Shown: one piece after another, positions 9,501 to 15,243 of the stretch
Numbering within the stretch: position 1 is the first letter of the stretch
Layout of the letters: each line of letters opens with the position of its first letter
Source: Neorhizobium sp. UBA7851
GTDB taxonomy: Bacteria > Pseudomonadota > Alphaproteobacteria > Rhizobiales > Rhizobiaceae
NCBI GenBank assembly: GCA_002500765.1
Contig: DLSX01000120.1
Coordinates: forward strand, 38,546 to 61,245
Reading direction: 5' to 3'
Length of the DNA: 22,700 nucleotides
The notes under the pieces: generated by a model
What the model was told of the DNA's origin: nothing
Database searches by the model: none
Seen by the model: the letters and a program-made list of their open reading frames with translations, nothing else
Translations under genes and position numbers: made by a program

Positions 9501-9602
9501 TTATAAGATCGTTATGCGATGAGATTTTGAGGCGAGACGTCTTGCGCTCCTATCGTCGTTGAACAGCACAATCATTAGGGCAGCCAGGGCTGCCCCTTTT
9601 TT
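9501..9602 (+). ncRNA. Candidate small RNA ending in a strong intrinsic terminator
   Basis: This AT-richer segment has no ORF of note, contains the anti-Shine-Dalgarno-like CUCCU (9547-9551), and ends in a GC hairpin with six Ts. No plus-strand gene precedes it: the AsmA gene to the left and the kinase to the right are both on minus. The terminator therefore has no protein gene to serve. That orphan plus-strand terminator is the main argument for an independent RNA of roughly 100 nt. The 5' end is uncertain; a TATAAG-like element at 9502-9507 could be the -10 or lie inside the RNA. Rhizobia have several sRNAs of this size and form (alpha-r families), but I cannot assign this one to a family. 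Confidence 0.45.
9578..9602 (+). terminator. Intrinsic terminator of the candidate sRNA
   Basis: GGGCAGC (9578-9584) pairs with GCTGCCC (9589-9595) around the loop CAGG, then C and TTTTTT (9597-9602). Orientation is plus. There is no equivalent T-tract on the minus side, so it does not serve the kinase gene to the right. Confidence 0.8.
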
Positions 9603-9725
9603 AAATGTGCCTACACGCATACCGCGAATATATGATGATCAGTCACATTTTGCGAGTGCGCGACACGCCAGGGCTTGAGACGGAAGCGTCGAAGCGAAGC
9701 CGATGGATCGCAAAGACGCTTTAGA

Positions 9726-9826
9726 GCAATTCCAGCAAAAGTGGCTACCGGTTTTGCGTCCGGAATTGCCATAAAACAAGGAGCTAGAGCGATTCCGCGT
9801 TTCGAAGAAAAGCGGAATCGCTCTAG
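9726..9826. repeat. Paired REP-like palindromes overlapping the kinase stop codon
   Basis: Two adjacent inverted repeats lie here. The first pairs 9726-9733 (gcaattcc) with 9762-9769 (ggaattgc), with inner arms gcaaaa (9735-9740) and ttttgc (9752-9757). The second is a perfect 15-bp stem, 9784-9798 with 9812-9826, around a 13-base loop. The joining segment taaaacaaggagctagagcg is one I recognise as a dispersed rhizobial extragenic palindrome. The terminal CTAG of the second palindrome contains the TAG stop of the minus-strand kinase (9823-9825). The element may also act as an mRNA 3'-end stabiliser or weak terminator for that gene. Confidence 0.75.
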
Positions 9827-12800
9827 TTCGCCAATACCCGCTGTGACGGGAAGGTGATTTCAACCAATGTTCCCTCGTTCGGTGCCGAGGTAATGGCGAA
9901 ATTCGCCCGGTTGGCGTCCACCATCGCCTTGGTCAGCGGCAGTCCCAGCCCCGTTCCGTCGCCCCGCTTGCGCGATGCGCCTGCCACCTGCCGGAACGGC
10001 TTCATTGCCAGTTCCAGCTCGGGCCGGGTCATGCCGATACCCGTATCGCGGATCCTCAACACCACGCTGCCATTCGCTTCATAGGCGGTGGAAACGACAA
10101 TCTGCCCGCCCGACGGCGTAAACCGGATCGCGTTGGAAAGGATGTTGAGCACGATCTGCTTGATCGAGCGCAGATCGGCCACCACCTGCGGCACCGCCTG
10201 CGACAGCGCCGTGCGGATGATCACCCGCTGGCCGTTTGCCTGCGGCTGCACCAGCGACACGGCTTCCGAGACCGTCTCGTTCAGCCCCACCGCGATGAAA
10301 TCGAGATCCAGTTCGCCGGCCTCGATCTTGGAAATGTCGAGCAGGTCGTTGACGATATCCAGAACATGCCGGCCGGAGCGCCCGATATCGTTCGAATATT
10401 CGATATAGCGGGGATGGCCGACCGGGCCCAGCCGTTCCGAGGCCATCATGTCGGCAAACCCGATAATGGCATTGAGCGGCGTGCGGATTTCGTGGCTCAC
10501 ATGGGCCAGGAATTCGCTCTTGTGCGCATTGGCGGTTTCGGCCGCCCGTTTCGCGGTTCTCAGCTCGTCCTCGGTCCGCTTCCACTGGGTAATGTCGCGG
10601 ATGACCGCGCAATAACCGTTCGAAGACGTCAGCCGGCCGATGGTCATGAACAGCGGAATGAAGCCACCGGATGCTTCCCGGCCGATCACTTCGCGACCGT
10701 CATTCAAGACGCTCGCCACGCCGTGGCCGGAAAGCCCGGAAAGATAGTCGAGGATCGCCCGCTGGCTTTCATGCGCAAACAGGGTGACGAACGGCTTGCC
10801 GTTGATCTCGTCGCCATCGAAATTGAACAGCGCGCTTGCCGCCCGGTTCATCGACCGGACTTCCCGGTCCGATCCGATGATGACGACACCATCCGTCGCC
10901 GTCTCGAGAATGGCGCGCAACTCCTCCACCTCGACCTGCAGGCGAGCCAGTTGGTCGGCGCTGCGGAGCGGGCGAAGCGGCAGAACCTCTGCGCTTGTGC
11001 TTTCCGGGGCCTCCACCTCGGCCGCTACCGGCATCAGCGCCAGCATCAGGGCCGTTGTGTCATTGAAGCGGATCGACTGCAGCCTTGCGGTCACCGGCAC
11101 GATCACGTCGTCGGCGCGCACCACCACCATGCCGCCGGCATGGGTGGTTTTGTCTTCCAGTTCCTGCCGTTGCAGCAGCGCATCCAGCCCACCGACATCG
11201 CCGAGCGCTTCGAGCGAGGAATAGCCGGTCAGTTTCAGGAATTCGCCATTCGCATGGATCAGCGCGTCGCCGGCATGCACTAGCAGCGCCACCGGCATCT
11301 GGTCGATGATCTCTTCCGAAAGTCCGGTGCGGTCGCGGCCGGGCAGCATGGCGGCAAGAGCCGCCGCGTCGGCCGGCTCATCAGCTTCGTCTTCATCCGC
11401 ATTATCGAAGACCTCGTCCGATGCTTCCACTTTGCCGTCATCGAAGAGCGAAACCACGGCATCATCGGCCTCTGCCGGACGCGGCGTCTCAAGCCCGTCT
11501 TCCTCATGAGCGGGCAGGGAGGCTTCGGACCGTACCTCGTCTGCTTCCTGCGGTTCGTCCTCGTCATCCGACATGGAGTGCACCGCCACGTCATCTGTTT
11601 CGGGAACGAGATCTTCATTCCGATCGAATTCATTGCCGCGGGAAGCAATATTGTCGTCCGGGGCGACGGAGGCGGTCATTTCCACGCTGGCGTCTTGATC
11701 GCCGGAAATCTCTTCGCGCTCGGGCTGAGAGCGATCCGTAGATTTCACGAACCGGTCCAGTCGACGGGCTATTTCCCGGAAATTGGCCTGCTCGCCGGCG
11801 CTGAGGCTCGACCGCCGCTCCTCCAGCTGGATAACCTTGTCGGATTGCCTCCTGCCGGGATTGTCGGCCAGCGTCAGCGCCGGTGGCTCGCTTTCAGGCC
11901 AGTCCGCAGCATTCGGCTGATCTTCTGCCTCCGCGACCTCGGCATCATCATCTGGCATGTCCTCGCGGCGATCACCGCCGTCCACGGACGGCGCATCGTC
12001 ATGCACAGCAGAACCGGTTTCCGCGACCCGTTCATCGATCGGCTCATCGCCACCGTCGTCGCCAACTTCGTCGTCGCCGGTCGCCTCGATATCTTCCTGC
12101 GAAACGCCGTCCGTTGCCGCAACATCGCTTTCGGCAGTTTCATCGTCTGCCGGCAGCTCCGCCACGTCCTCCACAAAAACAGCATCGTCGACCGCCGGCT
12201 CGTCCGCTTCGGTGGCCGCCGGTTCCGCTACGATATCTTCCTGTGTCTTGCCGAATGAAAGGCCGGCGGCATGCGGGTCCTCGACGGCGTCGCCCATCCG
12301 CACGATGCCGAAGCCGCGAAAGCCATCGAATTCGCGTGCGCGCGTATAGGTCGGCAGCGCAGCCAGATCGACCGGTACGACTTTCGAAGTGCCTTCCACC
12401 GGCCACCAGATCGTCTTGCCCGACCAGGTGTCGCGTCGGCCGAGCAGTTCGGCGATCTTGCCTTCCGGGTCCAGATTGAACAATGCGGCAAGATCGGCAA
12501 AGGCCATGCCGGAAATATCGGCGGCATGCGGCCCGACAGCCTCGGCGAATTCCCTGGAAACTTCGCTGAACCGGCCGCTCTCATCGATCTTCCAGACGAA
12601 GCGGACAGTGCCCGATCGCCGCACGGGCGCGGAAACGGCTTCCGATGCCAATGCCGGTGCCCGATCGATTTCGGTATTCGGCGAAGCGACCGCTGCTTCC
12701 GGCTCGTCCATCTCGACTTGCGTGAAAATCTCAGCCGGAGCGGCCTGATCTTCGATCAGGATTTGATCCTCGACGGTCTCGTCGTCACGCTCAACGGCAG

Positions 12801-14028
12801 GATACCCGTCCCGCTCGGCAGGAATCTCCTGCCTATCGGTCGCGGCGTCATCCTCCTCGGTCACGTCCTGCAGGATGGCGCTCTCCTCGGGTGGCGCCTC
12901 AACAGGAACCTCCGCAAACTCGCTCTCGTCTGCTTCTAAAGCTTCGAAGACAGGTTCAGCGGTTTCCGGCTCGATCACGTCGTCGTCGGTGATATCGTCC
13001 TCAGCCTGCGCAACCTCGGAAACGTCGATCTCTGATTCTGCCACAATCTCGTCTGTCTGCTCAGCCTCAGCCTCAGCCTCAGCCTCAGTCTCGGCCTCAG
13101 TCTCGGCCTCCGGCTCGAACGGCATAGCCGCAGCTGCTGCTGCGTCGGCGGCAATCTCATCCCCGGCCTCGAGTTCGGACGTGCCTTCGAGCGAGATTTC
13201 TTCCTCGAGATCGGGATTGTCTTCGATCGCGGCGACCGCGCTCAATGCCTCATCATAATCCGGCGCATCGACGACATCCGCTTCATCTGCTGAAACGACA
13301 TCCGCAACTGCGCTTTCCACTGCCTGTGTGGCAGGATGCGAGGCAGCAATGGAAGCGCCCTGCACCTTGGCGGCGCCGACGACGAACAGCAGGTTGAGTG
13401 CCGGCTCCTCCGAGACCTGACCGATTGCGGCGGGCAGATATCCGCCCGACGTGGCGATCGGGCGCTTGATCAGCCGGTGGCGGTCGTTACCGACCATCGA
13501 TACCAGCATCCGCCCCGTCTGGATCGAGATGGCAAGGGCTGAAAACTGCCCGGATGCAGCCAGGATGTTCCCGTCGGCATCGAGCACGGCCATATGCGTT
13601 TCGGGATCGTCGAACCCTTCGATCAGGCGGGCGGCGCATTCCTTCAGCGACAGGTGCTGGTTGTCGACCGGTACGGACAACAGGATGCAGGGCTTGTTCT
13701 GCACGCGGATCATCTCGCAGCGCGCCTGCACGGCCACGCGAAGGAAGCCGGAAGCGATGCGAATGGTAAATGTGCGGCGGTCGCCGACGGATTGCAGCGA
13801 GCGGGCGACCGGCTCCACCTGGCGGAACATGAGTTCGCCGCGATCGAGACCCTGGTCAAGAAAATCATAGATCGAGCCGAAGCCGAAAAGCGCCGCACCG
13901 CGGCCATTGGCCCAGGAGACGGATCGCAGATCCGGCGAGAACAGGACGACCGCCATACCCGCGGCAAAGGCTTCGCGGACACGTTCGTGTACGGCGACGT
14001 CGATGAATGGGTATTGCACGTCCGACAT
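9823..14028 (-). CDS. cbrA: Large PAS-domain sensor histidine kinase, PdhS/CbrA class
   Basis: The product is a predicted cytoplasmic kinase of the PleC/DivJ/PdhS group, which controls DivK phosphorylation and through it CtrA, the alphaproteobacterial cell-cycle regulator. It has 1401 residues. The N-terminal PdhS-type sensory module (YPFIDVAVHERVREAF, residues 5-20, to about 200) is followed by a long Glu/Asp/Ala-rich linker. Next come a PAS-like domain (about 470-595), a second acidic linker with an island at about 720-765, and PAS domains at about 900-1010 and 1028-1150. HisKA has its phospho-His in SHEIRTPLNAIIGF (His 1179), and HATPase_c has N-box NILSNAIRF (Asn about 1299), DTGIGM (1328) and GDGTGLGL (1356). 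There is no receiver domain and no membrane helix. I chose ATG 14028 because the upstream 55 residues are not family-like. The cbrA name rests on domain class and on remembered synteny with S. meliloti, where CbrA adjoins a phasin gene. An orphan PdhS paralogue is the alternative. Confidence 0.85.
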   Translation of the reverse strand: MSDVQYPFIDVAVHERVREAFAAGMAVVLFSPDLRSVSWANGRGAALFGFGSIYDFLDQGLDRGELMFRQVEPVARSLQSVGDRRTFTIRIASGFLRVAVQARCEMIRVQNKPCILLSVPVDNQHLSLKECAARLIEGFDDPETHMAVLDADGNILAASGQFSALAISIQTGRMLVSMVGNDRHRLIKRPIATSGGYLPAAIGQVSEEPALNLLFVVGAAKVQGASIAASHPATQAVESAVADVVSADEADVVDAPDYDEALSAVAAIEDNPDLEEEISLEGTSELEAGDEIAADAAAAAAMPFEPEAETEAETEAEAEAEAEQTDEIVAESEIDVSEVAQAEDDITDDDVIEPETAEPVFEALEADESEFAEVPVEAPPEESAILQDVTEEDDAATDRQEIPAERDGYPAVERDDETVEDQILIEDQAAPAEIFTQVEMDEPEAAVASPNTEIDRAPALASEAVSAPVRRSGTVRFVWKIDESGRFSEVSREFAEAVGPHAADISGMAFADLAALFNLDPEGKIAELLGRRDTWSGKTIWWPVEGTSKVVPVDLAALPTYTRAREFDGFRGFGIVRMGDAVEDPHAAGLSFGKTQEDIVAEPAATEADEPAVDDAVFVEDVAELPADDETAESDVAATDGVSQEDIEATGDDEVGDDGGDEPIDERVAETGSAVHDDAPSVDGGDRREDMPDDDAEVAEAEDQPNAADWPESEPPALTLADNPGRRQSDKVIQLEERRSSLSAGEQANFREIARRLDRFVKSTDRSQPEREEISGDQDASVEMTASVAPDDNIASRGNEFDRNEDLVPETDDVAVHSMSDDEDEPQEADEVRSEASLPAHEEDGLETPRPAEADDAVVSLFDDGKVEASDEVFDNADEDEADEPADAAALAAMLPGRDRTGLSEEIIDQMPVALLVHAGDALIHANGEFLKLTGYSSLEALGDVGGLDALLQRQELEDKTTHAGGMVVVRADDVIVPVTARLQSIRFNDTTALMLALMPVAAEVEAPESTSAEVLPLRPLRSADQLARLQVEVEELRAILETATDGVVIIGSDREVRSMNRAASALFNFDGDEINGKPFVTLFAHESQRAILDYLSGLSGHGVASVLNDGREVIGREASGGFIPLFMTIGRLTSSNGYCAVIRDITQWKRTEDELRTAKRAAETANAHKSEFLAHVSHEIRTPLNAIIGFADMMASERLGPVGHPRYIEYSNDIGRSGRHVLDIVNDLLDISKIEAGELDLDFIAVGLNETVSEAVSLVQPQANGQRVIIRTALSQAVPQVVADLRSIKQIVLNILSNAIRFTPSGGQIVVSTAYEANGSVVLRIRDTGIGMTRPELELAMKPFRQVAGASRKRGDGTGLGLPLTKAMVDANRANFAITSAPNEGTLVEITFPSQRVLAN
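13060..13117. repeat. Hexanucleotide tandem repeat inside the kinase gene
   Basis: Units of ctcagc/ctcggc/ctcagt repeat head to tail, with the first four nearly identical. On the coding (minus) strand they give alternating Glu-Ala and Glu-Thr at about residues 304-323. Changes by whole units keep the frame and alter linker length by two residues each. Confidence 0.85.
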
Positions 14029-14071
14029 GGGCAAGCCTGTGAAATTACGTGTCGGCCTATAAGGCCATGGA

Positions 14072-14088
14072 ATTAACCTCTTGTTAAT
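14072..14088. promoter_or_regulatory. CtrA-type box upstream of the CbrA-like kinase
   Basis: TTAA (14073-14076), seven bases, TTAA (14084-14087) matches the CtrA half-site arrangement TTAA-N7-TTAA. The last base of the full consensus (C) is T in both readings. It lies 45-59 bases before the kinase start codon and over 100 bases from the phasin promoter, so the kinase is the likelier target. Binding is inferred. Confidence 0.55.
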
Positions 14089-14155
14089 ATCCCCACCCCC
14101 TTGCGGGGTCCACATCAGAGAGCAGGAACGCGCAAACAGGGTTAACGTCGGTCGG

Positions 14156-14187
14156 TTGTGCTGCACCGCAAATATTGCAATGCACAA
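14156..14187. promoter_or_regulatory. Dyad operator over the phasin promoter (PhaR/AniA-like candidate)
   Basis: Outer arms TTGTGC (14156-14161) and GCACAA (14182-14187) enclose GCAA-ATA-TTGC (14168-14178), and two TGC-N3-GCA elements lie at 14162-14170 and 14176-14184. PhaR-type repressors of PHB genes bind TGC-rich palindromes of this kind. The right half covers the proposed -35 of the phasin gene, so binding would block transcription. It could instead be the site of another factor that shares the GYAA-N3-TTGY motif found elsewhere in the window. Confidence 0.5.
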
Positions 14188-14203
14188 TGGCATCGGCTAT
14201 ATT
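14175..14203 (+). promoter_or_regulatory. Phasin promoter
   Basis: TTGCAA (14175-14180), a 17-base spacer and TATATT (14198-14203) form a good sigma-70-type promoter. It would give a leader of roughly 60 bases before the GTG start. The -35 lies inside the dyad operator. Confidence 0.55.
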
Positions 14204-14269
14204 TACGGCAGAACAGGTTCGGCGTTGCCTGTTTTTTCGCCGGACCGGATCTTTTTGGAGGAAAAGATT

Positions 14270-14713
14270 GTGGCTTATACTGACGACATCTTCTCATTTT
14301 CGGCATTCGATCCGGCAAGGCTGACGCAAAGCTGGCGCGAATTTGCGCAGCAAGGCACGAGCCATTCCCGTGACGCCTACGGTAAGATGAAAACGGCCGC
14401 GGAGGAAGCCACCCGCACGGTTGAATCCACAATACATTCTGCCCAGGCAGGCTCGATGGAGTTCGGCCTCAAGGCGATCGACGCGCTCCGCACCAATACC
14501 GAAATGTCGCTTTCCCATATGGAACAGCTGATCGGCGCGAAATCCTTTGCCGAAGTGATGGAATTGCAGACGACCTTCGTGCGCCGGCAGGCGGAATTTA
14601 CCGTCGAACAGGTGAAGGTGATGCAGGAAGCGGCGCAAAAGGTTGCGGGTGATATATCCGAACCCGGCAGGCAGGCTGCCGAAAAGGTCATGGACGCTTT
14701 CAAGCCCTCCTGA
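14270..14713 (+). CDS. phaP: Phasin (PHB granule-associated protein)
   Basis: Phasins coat polyhydroxybutyrate granules in the cytoplasm, setting their size and number. The 147-residue product is all-helical in character and has the phasin_2 family pattern: an opening AYTDDIFSFSAFDPARL, a Lys/Ala/Glu amphipathic core (AYGKMKTAAEEATRTVEST), SMEFGLKAIDALRTN, SHMEQLIGAKSFAEVMELQTT and the tail AAEKVMDAFKPS. It has no signal peptide or membrane helix. The start is GTG at 14270, with GGAGG at 14257-14261, eight bases before it. The frame is open further upstream to 14081, but that segment is unlike phasins and contains the promoter and operator. The gene is divergent from the CbrA-like kinase. No terminator is evident; 14714-14932 holds no gene I can support. 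Confidence 0.9.
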   Translation: MAYTDDIFSFSAFDPARLTQSWREFAQQGTSHSRDAYGKMKTAAEEATRTVESTIHSAQAGSMEFGLKAIDALRTNTEMSLSHMEQLIGAKSFAEVMELQTTFVRRQAEFTVEQVKVMQEAAQKVAGDISEPGRQAAEKVMDAFKPS

Positions 14714-14932
14714 TCGTCCAAGGCGTGCCGCGCAAAAGACATGCGATAAAATAAGGTCTTGGATCGTTCGAAGCGAATCCCGGTGAGTGGCGCGCGATGA
14801 GGGTCTGCGGCAATCTTGTCCACATCCTCGCGGCAGGCTTGATCGCAACTATCGAATTTGTCGTCCTGAAAGGACTTGCAATCTTCATGCGATGGCCGTA
14901 TGTGACCGGTCAACGTCGCTTCGGCGATTTAT

Positions 14933-15009
14933 GCGGTTGTAGCTCAGTTGGTTAGAGCGCAGGTTTGTGGCACCTGAGGTCGGTGGTTCGACCCCACTCA
15001 ACCGTACCA
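14933..15009 (+). tRNA. tRNA-His (anticodon GTG)
   Basis: The 77-base cloverleaf has acceptor stem GCGGTTG pairing with CAACCGT (G1 with U72 as wobble), D-arm AGCTCAGTTGGTTAGAGC, anticodon stem CAGGT/ACCTG with GTG at 14967-14969, T-arm with GGTTCGACC, discriminator A (15006) and encoded CCA (15007-15009). The base before G1 is T, so the extra G(-1) of most tRNA-His is not encoded, and position 73 is A rather than C. This is the derived form known from a clade of alphaproteobacteria with an adapted histidyl-tRNA synthetase. Confidence 0.95.
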
Positions 15010-15062
15010 TTCCCCTCTCCCGATAAGTCTATATGTCACAAGGACTTCCCGGGAGAGGGGAA
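15010..15062. repeat. Long inverted repeat directly after tRNA-His
   Basis: The arm 15010-15022 (ttcccctctcccg) pairs perfectly with 15050-15062 (cgggagaggggaa). A nested aagtc/gactt pair (15025-15029, 15042-15046) sits in the loop. It abuts the CCA end and may terminate or process the tRNA transcript, although only a weak T-rich tract (cattttcc) follows. The arm sequence resembles the repeat at 67-92. The remainder, 15063-15243, holds nothing I can call apart from a 14-bp palindrome at 15184-15197. Confidence 0.6.
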
Positions 15063-15243
15063 ACATTTTCCCTCTGCTTTTCCTGACGCCGAATTCGCTG
15101 TTTGTGGTTTCAAAACGCTGCCGCAACATTCGCGTCGTGTCCGTCACCGTAGAATAAGCCCGGAAAACATCCAGGCAGCGTGCATCCTCGCGAGGATATG
15201 CGCCGTCCCGCCATCAAACCGGGTGCCGCTGCTCCCGACCTGC

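Noticed and set aside
10366..11283. A 305-codon open frame on plus inside the kinase gene
   Set aside because: It is antisense to clear PAS and HisKA coding sequence and shows no family features.
13060..13117. A repeat array that might be CRISPR-like
   Set aside because: The units are six bases with no spacers and lie in frame inside a coding region. It is a microsatellite.
14377..14913. A minus-strand open frame of 178 codons overlapping the phasin
   Set aside because: Its 5' part looks charged and protein-like, but most of it is antisense to phasin and it has no ribosome-binding site or family resemblance.
14797..14950. A short plus-strand frame with a hydrophobic stretch (LAAGLIATIEFVVLKGLAIF) after the phasin
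   Set aside because: It runs into the tRNA-His gene, has no convincing ribosome-binding site and no known match. A real small protein is possible but unsupported.
14933..15062. tRNA-His as an integration site for a mobile element
   Set aside because: There is no integrase, no direct repeat of the tRNA 3' end and no phage-like genes nearby.
15184..15197. Palindrome ATCCTCGCGAGGAT downstream of the flagellin
   Set aside because: It has no T-tract and no repeat elsewhere that I could see. It is too short to call a terminator or operator.
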